A DNA stretch of 64,000 nucleotides, taken from Thiohalocapsa sp. Lineage in GTDB: Bacteria > Pseudomonadota > Gammaproteobacteria > Chromatiales > Chromatiaceae. The DNA is taken from contig JANQFX010000027.1 in NCBI GenBank assembly GCA_028277725.1, forward strand, positions 39,410 through 103,409, written 5' to 3'. Shown piece by piece: positions 43,234-51,702 of this stretch. The translations under genes were made by a program, and so were the position numbers. The notes under the pieces are model-generated. The model was not told the DNA's origin. It saw nothing but the letters and a program-made list of their open reading frames with translations, and searched no databases. Position 1 is the first letter of the stretch, and each line of letters opens with the position of its first letter.

Positions 43234-43401
43234 TCACCGGGACCTATCGCGCGCCAACACGCCGGCCATGGGCCCAGCATCAGCAAGGGCACCGGCGGAG
43301 GCGACCGCGCTGCAGGAGGTCAGTAGCGCCTGGGTCGATGCAATGCCGACGCCCACCACCAACAGGAGGATGCCGACTAGGCGGCGTTGCCGGTCCGTCA
43401 T
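43234..43401 (-). CDS. Small one-helix membrane protein
   Basis: A 55-residue reading frame: MTDRQRRLVG, a membrane helix ILLLVVGVGIASTQALL, then an Ala/Gly-rich tail ending RDRSR. It stops 10 bases before the XpaC-like start and is on the same strand, so it likely belongs to that operon. No family recognised; coding status rests on position and the clear hydrophobic helix. Confidence 0.45.
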   Translation of the reverse strand: MTDRQRRLVGILLLVVGVGIASTQALLTSCSAVASAGALADAGPMAGVLARDRSR

Positions 43402-43677
43402 GGAAGATCACCACAGTCGATGGCCGCGGTGGAAGCACCGCACTCAATCCAGTCAAGGCGTAGTAAACCACGAAGCGCATCAATAACAACGACTCGACCG
43501 CAGCCGTCGCTTAGCCGGCAAGTCCAGCGGTTATCCCTGGAACCCGCCCATGAAACGCCCGCCTGAGCAAGCCGTGCGCAACGCCGGCGAGCTGCTGTTC
43601 TGCCGCCGCACCGCGTCCTCCGACACGGTCAAGACGAAGCGCTGGCGTCACCCTGTCCCCTTGGCCCGACCCCAGGC

Positions 43678-43928
43678 TCAGACCCGCCTGCGCACACGTA
43701 GCCGATACTCGGCAAGTCGCTCACCAAACGTCCCGGCGAGCATCGCCTCTTGCGGCGCGATGAAGACGCGGTCCGCAAGCAGATTCAACGCCACCCCAGC
43801 GGCGCAAGGCAGCAGCGCGACCAGTCGCACCGAAACCCGAGCAGCTGGGGGATCGGCAGAAGGACATGCAGCGCCACGCCGAGGACAATGGCCCCAAGGA
43901 AACAAGCCGGCGGCAGCATTTTCCGCAT
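43678..43928 (-). pseudogene. Isoprenylcysteine methyltransferase-like gene with internal deletion and frameshift
   Basis: The N-terminus (MRKMLPPACFLGAIVLGVAL, then HVLLPIPQLLGF) and, in a shifted frame, GVALNLLADRVFIAPQEAML with FGERLAEYRLRVRRRV are the two ends of an ICMT-like membrane enzyme. About 70 central residues containing the active site are missing, joined at the repeated DR-x-F sequence. A frameshift lies near 43825. Confidence 0.65.
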
Positions 43929-44000
43929 GAACGCCCCCTCTTTGAGTTCGACGTGATGTTGAGCCGGCGCTGGCGACTGCCCCGGGACCCCAGGCTGGCA

Positions 44001-44369
44001 CTATTTTGGTTTACATTTAACTTTGAAATCCACATGGTAATGCTCATCATGCCTAACCCAAGAGCGCCTCTTAGAAAACGTTATCTTCTCCTTTAGATAC
44101 TTGCCATGTCTTGTTTGGAATAGGCGAGACTGTAGACTCGGATCGAAAATTACTCGCCACAAATCTACTCCATGCTTCTTTGCCGATCTATGAAGTGCAT
44201 AAATATGTGCTGCCATCGCCTCGAAGTCTATTGTGTACTTTCCATATACTCCGTTTTCGCTGAACTCTATATTCGACGACCCAATGATCCGCATAAACCG
44301 CCTACCGGCGGATATCCAACCAAGATATCGGTCGTTTGTCGAGGGGGTTATCGATGAACGGTGCCCCAT
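44001..44369 (-). CDS. M74 (MepA-like) peptidase fragment
   Basis: 122 residues. The C-terminal half contains VIFDPSLQSRLFQTRHGKYL and the histidine motif RSWVRHDEHYHVDF near the end, resembling the metal-site region of penicillin-insensitive murein endopeptidases. The N-terminal third of the usual protein and any signal peptide are missing, so it is probably a truncated copy. The DNA is clearly AT-richer than its surroundings, pointing to foreign origin. Confidence 0.55.
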   Translation of the reverse strand: MGHRSSITPSTNDRYLGWISAGRRFMRIIGSSNIEFSENGVYGKYTIDFEAMAAHIYALHRSAKKHGVDLWRVIFDPSLQSRLFQTRHGKYLKEKITFSKRRSWVRHDEHYHVDFKVKCKPK

Positions 44370-44671
44370 CGGCCGGGGCCTATGCAGCGAATCGGCCGCA
44401 CATGCTCAATCCGACAGTCGGCTGACGGCACAATCTCTGGTGCGGGCGCCCCAGTGCGTCGAAGACCGGCGTAGCACCAGCAGCGCATGATCATCAGATT
44501 GAGAACGACGAAGGCCGCTTATGCGCTCGCCGACCTGAGAGCATGGTCTTTATCGATGCGGTCGCTGGCCCGTCTTAGCGCTCGAGCGCCGAGGCGATAA
44601 CGTTGGCAGGGGCAGAGCCCTGATCCGACCTTGGAGCCCTGGCGCCGCAGTGCGGCAGGCGGGACGGGCGA
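44370..44671. other. No gene seen
   Basis: About 300 bases between the M74 fragment and the DsrC-like gene. No reading frame with protein character, repeat or promoter was supported. Confidence 0.4.
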
Positions 44672-45016
44672 TCAGGTCATGTAGGCGAGGGCTTCGGGGC
44701 CGGGGTTGGGCAGCCCGGCGGTGCGCCAGGCGAGGCGGCAGCTGCCGAAGAGCTTGCGGATGGCCTCCTTGTCCATGTTGTGGGTGCGGCAGATTTGCGA
44801 GACCGGCGGGAGCGAGTGGTAGGCGAGGAAATGCTCGCGCAGGTAGTAGATGACGGACCAGTGGGCCGGCTCCAGGGTACCGTTGCCGTCCATGGCCGCC
44901 ATCAGGCAGGCCATGCCCTCATCCCAATCGTGAGCGTCGAGTAGGAATCCGTCGCCGTCGACGGGTAGCGGGCGGTGGATGGAGTGGGCCTTGCGGCGGC
45001 TGGTGGCCTGTTGCAT
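44672..45016 (-). CDS. DsrC/TusE-family protein lacking the redox cysteines
   Basis: A 114-residue DsrC-fold protein: LDAHDWDEGMACLMA, LEPAHWSVIYYLREHFLAY and AIRKLFGSC then AGLPNPG match the family. In DsrC the C-terminus is ACKxAGLPKPTGCV with two reactive cysteines; here the first is Trp (AWRTAGLPNP) and the last is replaced by GPEALAYMT. It therefore cannot carry trisulfide chemistry and is more likely a regulatory or structural paralogue. ATG 45016 fits the family N-terminus. It lies downstream of the rnf operon on the same strand, 439 bases away. Confidence 0.8.
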   Translation of the reverse strand: MQQATSRRKAHSIHRPLPVDGDGFLLDAHDWDEGMACLMAAMDGNGTLEPAHWSVIYYLREHFLAYHSLPPVSQICRTHNMDKEAIRKLFGSCRLAWRTAGLPNPGPEALAYMT

Positions 45017-45121
45017 TGCGCTAGGTCTCCTTCGGCGTATCGAATAGATTTTTCTTATGGGCGCATCAGTTGAGTGCGCAGGGTCGACTATAGCCCTCTG
45101 AGATCCTTCGTCAACCCTCCC

Positions 45122-45301
45122 GATACCGCAGCGTGCGGGCATCGCCAACGACCGATATTTGACTCCCGGCACCGCTCCGGCGGTATCGTGCCTCTGCCGG
45201 CGCTCCGCGCCCCGAGTGGCGAGATCCGCAAGTAAGAATGGGGTGGGGATAACTCCCGACGCGGAGCGTCGGCGGACGGATGACACCGTGGAACGGTGTC
45301 A
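45122..45301. other. Hairpin-rich intergenic segment with GGA loops
   Basis: Within the 439-base gap (45017-45455): inverted repeat GATACCGC (45122-45129) / GCGGTATC (45180-45187); perfect hairpin CCGACGC-GGA-GCGTCGG (45256-45272); perfect hairpin TGACACCGT-GGA-ACGGTGTCA (45281-45301); and GGTCCG-TATGG-CGGACC near 45349. No T tract follows. On the plus strand both triloops read GGA. It could be the 3' region of rnf or an unannotated structured RNA. Confidence 0.5.
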
Positions 45302-45455
45302 CCAGGCTTCGGATGTCGGTCGCTAGCGCCGCGGTTCGGGCGGCGGGCGGTCCGTATGGCGGACCCAATCCTAGGCGTTGCCACCATAGGGACCGCTATG
45401 CGGACGGTTCTGGTCGACTGGCATCCTTGCGGGGGACGGAGATGACTGCCCTGCC

Positions 45456-45722
45456 CTACTCCTCCACGTCCCGCCGTTCGACTGTCTCCGGGTCGGCGGT
45501 GATGTGGCGATAGATCTCGACGCGATCGCCGTCCTTGACCGGGGTGTTGAGCTTGGCGAGCTTGCCGAAGATGCCGACGCGCTGGTTCTCGAGGTCGATG
45601 TCCGGGAAGCGGTCGAGCATGCCGGAGTGTTGGATGGCCTGTTCGACGGTGCTGCCGTCCGGTACCTCGAGCTTGAGCCAGAGCCGGTCGAACTTGTCCG
45701 CGTAGGCGACGCCGATGTGCAT
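45456..45722 (-). CDS. rnfH: RnfH family protein
   Basis: An 88-residue ubiquitin-like-fold protein with the family start MHIGVAYAD and the blocks VPDGSTVEQAIQHSG, VGIFGKLAKLNTPVKDGDRVEIYRH. It is the last gene of the rnf operon, 18 bases after rnfE. The gene accompanies rnf operons in Rhodobacter-type organisms; its exact role is unknown. Confidence 0.9.
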   Translation of the reverse strand: MHIGVAYADKFDRLWLKLEVPDGSTVEQAIQHSGMLDRFPDIDLENQRVGIFGKLAKLNTPVKDGDRVEIYRHITADPETVERRDVEE

Positions 45723-45740
45723 GCCGTGTGTCCTCCCTCC

Positions 45741-46421
45741 TCAGGCCGCGGGCGCGGCGCCGTCCAGCGCCCGTGCCGCACGCCGATCGGCGCGGGCATC
45801 CAGGACCCGCTTGCCGGCCAGGATGAAGCCCAGGGCGATGAAGCCGCCGGGCGGCAGGATCGCGAGCAGGAAGCCGCGGTAGTCGGGGATGAGGGTCAGT
45901 TCCAGGAATGACATGGCCTCGCCGAGCATCAACCCGGCGCCCTGGAACAGGGTGCCGCTGCCGATGATCTCGCGAACCGCGCCCAGCAGGACCAGCACCA
46001 GGGTGAAGCCGGCGCCCATCATGAGCCCGTCGAAGGCCGCCCGCGCCACGGGCTGGCGGGACGCGAAGGACTCGGCGCGCCCGAGGATGGCGCAGTTGGT
46101 GACGATGAGCGGGATGAAGAGCCCGAGCACCTTGTGCAGGTCGTGCAGCCAGGCGTTCATGCCCAGGTCAACCAGGGTGACCAGCACGGCAATGATGAGC
46201 ACGAACACCGGGATACGCACCTGCGGCGTGATGATGCCGCGCAGCAGCGACACCAGCACACCGGCGGTGACCATGACGAAGACCGATGCCAGGCCGAGGC
46301 CGAGGCCGTTGGTGGCTGTGCCGGTAACGGCCAGCAGCGGGCACAGGGCCAGCGACTGGGCGAAGACGACGTTGTTGTCCCAGAGACCGTCGCGGGCGAT
46401 GCGTGCGTAGGGATTGCTCAT
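45741..46421 (-). CDS. rnfE: Rnf complex subunit E
   Basis: A 226-residue, six-helix membrane subunit. NPYARIARDGLWDNNVVFAQ at the N-terminus, SLALCPLLAVTG and PLIVTNCAILGRAE (conserved Cys residues that hold the intramembrane Fe-S cluster shared with RnfA) are visible. Its start overlaps the rnfG stop by 4 bases. Carries electrons/ions across the inner membrane with RnfA. Confidence 0.95.
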   Translation of the reverse strand: MSNPYARIARDGLWDNNVVFAQSLALCPLLAVTGTATNGLGLGLASVFVMVTAGVLVSLLRGIITPQVRIPVFVLIIAVLVTLVDLGMNAWLHDLHKVLGLFIPLIVTNCAILGRAESFASRQPVARAAFDGLMMGAGFTLVLVLLGAVREIIGSGTLFQGAGLMLGEAMSFLELTLIPDYRGFLLAILPPGGFIALGFILAGKRVLDARADRRAARALDGAAPAA

Positions 46422-47089
46422 TTCGCCTCCTCGGGGTCGGTGCGCTGGATGACGGCGGACGCCAGCAGGCCGTCTCGGTGGGCGTCGAAGAACTCGAGCC
46501 CGCCCTTGATGGCGCGCACCACGGCCCGTGGGGTGATGGTGGCGCCGCTGAATTGATCGAACTCGCCGCCGTCCTTCTTCACGGCCCAGCCCGCATCGGT
46601 CGGGTCGCCCAGGGAGCGGCCGTCGAAGTCCAGGATCCAGTCGTCGCGGGCGACCTCGATCTTGTCGCCGAGGCCCGGCGTCTCGGCGTGGGCGAGCACC
46701 CGCGCGCCGAGCACCCGGCCGCGGTTGTCGATGCCGAGGATCAGATCGATGTCGCCGGCATAGCCCTGCCCGGTCACCTGGTAGGCCACCGCGGCGACGT
46801 CCAGCCCGCTCAGGGCACGGTAGACGACGACCTCCGAGCCGTCCTCGCGGGTCAGCATCAGGCTGTCGGCGAGCAGGTCGTTGTCGTGCAGCCGCGCCGG
46901 AATCACCTGCCCCAGGGAGGCCAGCAGATCCTCGGCGCGGCGCTGTTCGATGGCATCACGGGTGGCGATGTTGCCCATGACCAGCAGCGCGGCGGCGACC
47001 ATCGAGAAACCGCCGAGCAGCCCGGCCTGATAGCCCACGCGCTCCCGATAGACCGGGTGCGCTCGACCCTTGTGTACCTCCAGGCTCAT
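46418..47089 (-). CDS. rnfG: Rnf complex subunit G, flavoprotein
   Basis: A 223-residue subunit with one N-terminal membrane anchor (about 23-45) and a periplasmic FMN-binding domain. The covalent FMN attachment threonine lies in FSGATITPRAVV near residue 180. Start and stop both overlap neighbours (ATGA). Confidence 0.94.
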   Translation of the reverse strand: MSLEVHKGRAHPVYRERVGYQAGLLGGFSMVAAALLVMGNIATRDAIEQRRAEDLLASLGQVIPARLHDNDLLADSLMLTREDGSEVVVYRALSGLDVAAVAYQVTGQGYAGDIDLILGIDNRGRVLGARVLAHAETPGLGDKIEVARDDWILDFDGRSLGDPTDAGWAVKKDGGEFDQFSGATITPRAVVRAIKGGLEFFDAHRDGLLASAVIQRTDPEEAK

Positions 47090-48171
47090 CGGCGTGGCTC
47101 CGTGCTGGTGTAGTCGAGGGGCTCACCGCGGCGGTCGCGGCCGTAGATGCGCGGCTTGACCCAGTGGTCGATCAGTGGCGTGCAGGCGTTCATCAGCAAC
47201 ACGGCGAAGGCCACGCCCTCCGGGTAGCCGGCCCAGGTGCGGATCACGTAGATCAAGAGCCCGACGCCGGCGCCGAAGAGGAGCTGACCACGGGCCGACA
47301 CCGGCGAGGTGACCGGGTCCGTGGCGATGAAGAAGGCCGCGATCAGGGTTGAGCCGGACAGCAGGTGATAGACCGGGCCGGCGTAGTGCTGCGGGTCCAG
47401 CAGGTGCATCAGCGTCGCCATCGCCGCCAGGCTGCCGAGCAGGGCCACGGGGATGCGCCAGGTGATGACCCGCTTGTAGAGCAGGAAGAGCCCGCCGAGC
47501 AGGAGCAGCAGCGCCGAGGTCTCGCCCAGGCTGCCGCCGATGGTCCCGAGCCCGCTCTCTAGTGGGTCGAACAGTGACGGCAGAACCTGCGACAGGGTCG
47601 CGCCCTCGCCCAGCTCGGTGCGGACCTCGCCGAGGAGGGTGGCGCCGGTCATGGCGTCCGGCACCGGCATGGCACCGAAGGTGATGGCGGCGCCCTCCAG
47701 CAGCCCGGGGGCGGCGCCGGAGAACAGCGGCGCCGGCGTGACGAAGCTGGTCATTTCCAGCGGAAAGGAGATCAGCAGCGCCACCCGAGCCACCATGGCC
47801 GGGTTGAACAGGTTCTGGCCTATACCGCCGAAGACCTGTTTGGCCACGACGATGGCGATGACGGCGCCGACCACGCCGATCCACCAGGGCGCCCAGGGCG
47901 GCAGGGTCAGCGCCAGCAGCCAGCCGGTGAGCAGCGCCGAGCCGTCGGCCAGGTAGGGCCGCGCGGGCTTGCCGGCGACGGCCAGGCTCGCGGCCTCGGC
48001 CGCCATGGCGGCGGCGACGGTGACGACGAACAGCAGAAGTGCCGGCCAGCCGAACTGCCAGAGGCCGAACAGGGTCGCCGGCAGCAGGGCGAGCATGACC
48101 AGGCGCATGGTCCGCTGGACGCTGACCGGCGCGTGGGCGTGGGGTGCGGCGGTGGTGGAATTCGCGCTCAT
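47086..48171 (-). CDS. rnfD: Rnf complex subunit D
   Basis: A 361-residue membrane subunit with about ten helices. The FMN-binding threonine motif is MTGATLLGEV near residue 178. GIGQNLFNPAMVARVALL and DPVTSPVSARGQLLFGAGVG are family blocks. It starts within the rnfC stop. Forms the ion-translocating core with A, E and G. Confidence 0.95.
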   Translation of the reverse strand: MSANSTTAAPHAHAPVSVQRTMRLVMLALLPATLFGLWQFGWPALLLFVVTVAAAMAAEAASLAVAGKPARPYLADGSALLTGWLLALTLPPWAPWWIGVVGAVIAIVVAKQVFGGIGQNLFNPAMVARVALLISFPLEMTSFVTPAPLFSGAAPGLLEGAAITFGAMPVPDAMTGATLLGEVRTELGEGATLSQVLPSLFDPLESGLGTIGGSLGETSALLLLLGGLFLLYKRVITWRIPVALLGSLAAMATLMHLLDPQHYAGPVYHLLSGSTLIAAFFIATDPVTSPVSARGQLLFGAGVGLLIYVIRTWAGYPEGVAFAVLLMNACTPLIDHWVKPRIYGRDRRGEPLDYTSTEPRR

Positions 48172-49838
48172 GCGGCTTGCTCCCCAGGTTGCTTCGCCGG
48201 TTGCTCACCGGCGTCGGACTGCTCGGGCTGGATCGCTGCCTTTGCGGGCATCTGGCGGGACTCGTCAGCAGGGGCCGCTTCTTGGGCTGGCGCGGCCTGG
48301 CCCTGGGTCACCGTCGGGGTCGCCGCTGGGGTCGCTTTCGCCGCCTTCGCGGCATCCGCTGCCTTCTTGGCCGCGGCCTCGCGCTTGCGCTTGGCCATCT
48401 GCTCGCGCTTGGCCTTCTTGATGGCCTCCATGCGCTCGGTGCGCTGCTCCGCCAGGCGTTTCGTCTCGGCCTGCTTCTGCTTGGCGCGGCCGCGCGCGGC
48501 CATCTCGCCCTTGGCGTAGTTGAAGACCTGTGCCAGGGGGATGTGTGCCGGACAGACGTAGGCGCAGGAGCCGCAGCCGATGCAGTCCATGAGCCCGAGC
48601 GACACCACCCCTTCCAGGTCGCCGGCGCGGGCGTGCGCCGCCATCTCCAGCGGCAGAAGGCCGCAGGGGCAGGCGTCGACGCAGCTGGCGCAGCGGATGC
48701 AGGGCCTGGGCTCGGCGCGGTTGGTCTCGGTCTCGGACAAGGCCAGCAGGCCGTTGCTGCCCTTCACCGTCGGCACCCGGGTGCTCGGCATGGGCTGGCC
48801 CATCATGGGCCCACCGCTGATCAGACGCGACGGCGGCTCGCGGAAGCCGCCGCAGTGGTCGATGAGCCGTTGCAGCGGCGTCCCCAGCGGCACACGCAGG
48901 TTGGCCGGCCGCTCGATGGCCTGGCCGCTCACGGTCATGACCCGCGACACCAGCGGCCGGCCGAAACGCAGCGCCTCGTGGACGGCGAAGGCCGTCGCCG
49001 GGTTGTGAACGACGACGCCCAGATCGGCGGTCAGTCCCCGCGCTGGGGTCTCCTTGCCGGTCAGGGTCTGCACCAGGTGCTTCTCGGACCCCATGGGGTA
49101 ACGGGTCGGCAGGCGCACGACGTCGATGGTCGCGGGCTCGGCGCCCGGAGATCGGGTGGCCGGCCCTGCGCTCGACGCCGCCGCGCGCATGGCCGCAATC
49201 GCCTCCGGTTTGTTGCCCTCGATGCCGATGAGGATGCGCGATACGCCGAGCGCGTGGGCCATGATGCGCACGCCGTCGATGACCTGCTCCGCATGCTCGC
49301 ACATGAGCCGGTCATCACAGGTCAGGTAGGGCTCGCACTCGGCGGCGTTGATGACCAGCGAGTGTAGCTCGTAACGCTGCCGCAGGTTGAGCTTGACCGC
49401 CGACGGGAAGGTCGCGCCGCCCATGCCGACGATGCCGGCCTGCGACACGCGTCGGGCGACCTCCTCGGGCGTAAGTCCAAAGGGGTCCCCGACACCCTCC
49501 ATGTCCTCGGCCCAGCGATCCTCGCCGTCCGGTTGCAGGGAAATGGTGCTGACGTTGAGCCCGGACGCATGATGCGCGGGGTAGCTGCCGACGCCCACCA
49601 CCCGCCCGGAGGTGGGCGCGTGCACGGGCGCGGAAATGGCGCCCTGGCTGTCCGCCAGGAGCTGGCCCTTGGCGACGCGCTCGCCGCGGCGCACCGAGGG
49701 CTTCGCGGTGGCGCCGATGTGCTGCTGCAGCGGGATGTGGAGCAGCGGCGGCAGCGGCAGGTCTTCGATGGCACGGTCGGCGGCGAGGGACTTGCGGTCG
49801 TCCGGGTGCACGCCGCCGCGGATCTTGAACAGGCGCAT
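48168..49838 (-). CDS. rnfC: Rnf complex subunit C
   Basis: A 556-residue peripheral subunit with NADH/FMN-type and Fe-S domains. It begins MRLFKIRGGVHPDDRK. The flavin/NADH region shows GIVGMGGATFPSAVKL and NAAECEPYLTCDD. Two [4Fe-4S] motifs follow: CIRCASCVDACP and CIGCGSCAYVCP. The last 120 residues are an Ala/Lys/Gln-rich helical tail (KQKQAETKRLAEQRTERMEA) ending in a Pro/Ala/Gln segment; this tail length varies in the family. ATG 49838 was chosen from the conserved start; a longer upstream frame is Arg/Pro-rich noise. The 118-base gap to rnfB contains short GGGTCAGGGGA repeats. Confidence 0.94.
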   Translation of the reverse strand: MRLFKIRGGVHPDDRKSLAADRAIEDLPLPPLLHIPLQQHIGATAKPSVRRGERVAKGQLLADSQGAISAPVHAPTSGRVVGVGSYPAHHASGLNVSTISLQPDGEDRWAEDMEGVGDPFGLTPEEVARRVSQAGIVGMGGATFPSAVKLNLRQRYELHSLVINAAECEPYLTCDDRLMCEHAEQVIDGVRIMAHALGVSRILIGIEGNKPEAIAAMRAAASSAGPATRSPGAEPATIDVVRLPTRYPMGSEKHLVQTLTGKETPARGLTADLGVVVHNPATAFAVHEALRFGRPLVSRVMTVSGQAIERPANLRVPLGTPLQRLIDHCGGFREPPSRLISGGPMMGQPMPSTRVPTVKGSNGLLALSETETNRAEPRPCIRCASCVDACPCGLLPLEMAAHARAGDLEGVVSLGLMDCIGCGSCAYVCPAHIPLAQVFNYAKGEMAARGRAKQKQAETKRLAEQRTERMEAIKKAKREQMAKRKREAAAKKAADAAKAAKATPAATPTVTQGQAAPAQEAAPADESRQMPAKAAIQPEQSDAGEQPAKQPGEQAA

Positions 49839-49956
49839 GATCGTGGTTCTCGGGCGTTGTCTGGGCCGATGGTCTGGGCCGATGCTCTGGCGGTGCTGAT
49901 CCGTGAGGCGCTGACCCGGGGGGAGCGGGTCAGGGGATCGGGTCAGGGGAAGCGGG

Positions 49957-50535
49957 TCAGGCGGCTTCCGACAAGGCCGGTGCCGCAGGCTCGGGCGCAG
50001 CACTCTCCGGCGTCGCTGGCGGCAGCGGCCAATGCCAGGTCTGCAGGGTCGGCGCCACCGGCCGCATCTCGATGGACTCCGTCGGGCAGACGTCGACACA
50101 CTTCTCGCAGCCGATGCAGGCGTCGGCAAAGACGGCGTGGATCATATTGTTGGCGCCGAGAATCGCGTCCGTCGGGCAGCGCTTCATGCACTTGGTACAG
50201 CCGATGCAGAGGTTCTCGTAGACGTGGGCGATCATCGGCGGCTTGTCCTCCATGGCGGACAGGTCGACGCTGACGCCGAGGATGCCGGCGATCTCCTCCG
50301 CCAGCGCGCGGCCACCCGGCGGGCAGGCGGTGACCGGCGCCTCGCCGCTGGCCATGGCTTCGGCGGCCGGGGAGCAGCCCGGGTAGCCGCACTGGCCGCA
50401 CTGGGAGCCCGGCAGCAGGGCGTCGATCTGCTCGACGATGGGGTTGCCCTCCACCTTCAGATAGCGGGCGGCCATGCCGAGCAGCGTGCCGAGCGCGAGG
50501 CCGAGGATGGTGAGACTGGCGATGGCGGCGATCAT
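49957..50535 (-). CDS. rnfB: Rnf complex subunit B, ferredoxin-type
   Basis: A 192-residue subunit. An N-terminal membrane helix (2-24) is followed by the extra Fe-S motif QCGQCGYPGC and two ferredoxin-like clusters, CIGCTKCMKRCP and CIGCEKCVDVCP. It accepts or donates electrons from/to soluble ferredoxin. Gaps of 81 and 118 bases separate it from rnfA and rnfC. Confidence 0.95.
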   Translation of the reverse strand: MIAAIASLTILGLALGTLLGMAARYLKVEGNPIVEQIDALLPGSQCGQCGYPGCSPAAEAMASGEAPVTACPPGGRALAEEIAGILGVSVDLSAMEDKPPMIAHVYENLCIGCTKCMKRCPTDAILGANNMIHAVFADACIGCEKCVDVCPTESIEMRPVAPTLQTWHWPLPPATPESAAPEPAAPALSEAA

Positions 50536-50616
50536 CGGACGCTCAGCTCCATTTCGAATCGGTGTAAAGCATCGATGAGTTCGATGCCCTTAGGTTGCGC
50601 GCGGCGCGGCCAAGGC

Positions 50617-51192
50617 TCAGACCAGCCCCGCAAAGCCCATGAAGGCCAGCGACAGCAGGCCGGCGCTGACGAAGGCGATGGGCGCGCCGGCGAAAGCCGA
50701 GGGCACCTGCATCAGGGCCAGGCGCTCGCGCATGCCCGCGAAGATCACCATCACCAGCGTGAAGCCGAGCGCGGAGCCGAAGCCGTAGACGACGCTGTCG
50801 ACGAAGCCGTGGCCCTGCTGCACGTTCAGCAGCGCCACGCCGAGCACGGCGCAGTTGGTGGTGATCAACGGCAGGAAGATGCCCAACACCTGGTACAACG
50901 CCGGCGAAATCTTGCGCACGGCCATCTCGGTGAACTGCACCACCGCGGCGATCACTAGAATGAAGGTCAGGATGCGCAGAAAGCCCAGGTCCAGCGGCTC
51001 CAGCACGAAGCGCTCAAGCAGCCAGCTCGCCACCGCCGCGAGGGTCAGCACGAAGGTAGTCGCGAGGCCCATCCCCAAGGCCGTGTCCAGCTTGTTGGAC
51101 ACGCCCATGAAGGGACACAGCCCCAGAAACTTCACCAGCACCACGTTGTTGACCAATGCGGTGCCGAGGATGAGCAGGAAGATGTCGGTCAT
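50617..51192 (-). CDS. rnfA: Rnf complex subunit A
   Basis: A 191-residue, six-helix subunit starting [31 protein letters not shown] and [14 protein letters not shown] carry the conserved cysteines of the membrane Fe-S site. First gene of rnfABCDGEH. Upstream lie a -24/-12-like promoter and a NifA-type site, which fits use of this complex to reduce ferredoxin or flavodoxin for nitrogenase. Confidence 0.96.
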   Translation of the reverse strand: MTDIFLLILGTALVNNVVLVKFLGLCPFMGVSNKLDTALGMGLATTFVLTLAAVASWLLERFVLEPLDLGFLRILTFILVIAAVVQFTEMAVRKISPALYQVLGIFLPLITTNCAVLGVALLNVQQGHGFVDSVVYGFGSALGFTLVMVIFAGMRERLALMQVPSAFAGAPIAFVSAGLLSLAFMGFAGLV

Positions 51193-51264
51193 GGTCGCAT
51201 CGGATCGCGCCGCTTCGGCTCGGTGGCTGTTGAGTGCCTCCAAGCAGATTCCGGGCCAGATCTT

Positions 51265-51280
51265 CGCAAGCCCCCTGCCA
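51265..51280 (-). promoter_or_regulatory. Possible sigma54 promoter of rnfA
   Basis: Read on the minus strand: TGGCAGG-GGGC-TTGCG, with GG and GC at the correct -24/-12 distance. It differs from consensus TGGCACG-N4-TTGCA at a few positions. It would start transcription near 51254, about 60 bases before rnfA. Confidence 0.5.
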
Positions 51281-51527
51281 ATCTCGCTGTTCGAGACTGG
51301 CCTGCCTCCGCGCCATCGTGCCGACACTCGCACCTTGAAATTGCCGAGCGGCCCCTGCTTGGGCTGCAACGGTGCAGGTTTCCGGCTGCTGGTGACCGAG
51401 TCGATGGCTCCTGCTCGGGGGTCGTCGGATGCCTTGCCTGCGCAGTCGCAGCGAGCAGGGGGCGCCGATGCCTGGTTGCGCGTCGGCGACTCGATGCCGA
51501 CAATTGCCCCCACGATTTGGAGGGAGT

Positions 51528-51543
51528 TGTCAGGAATCCGACA
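51528..51543. promoter_or_regulatory. NifA-type upstream activator site between rnfA and nifL
   Basis: TGT-CAGGAATCCG-ACA, an exact TGT-N10-ACA element, extended to TTGT/ACAA. It is about 280 bases from the rnfA promoter and 160 from nifL. No convincing -24/-12 pair was seen facing nifL. The rest of the 470-base divergent region (51193-51702) shows no gene. Confidence 0.55.
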
Positions 51544-51702
51544 ACGCCGCCGGCGCGCATGGCGCCAGGATCTGCATCGGAACCAGCCTCCAACGCCGAG
51601 GAGATGCGCCGAAGTGACCGCTCGCCAATCGGTCGTCGCCCGGCCCGATCATCGGCATGAGGTTTGCATTCTTTGCTGATAACACCGCACGAGAGGCCCA
51701 GC

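Noticed and set aside
51550..51600. Sigma54 promoter for nifL at TGGCGCC-AGGA-TCTGC
   Set aside because: The GG to GC distance is one base too long, which normally abolishes sigma54 recognition.
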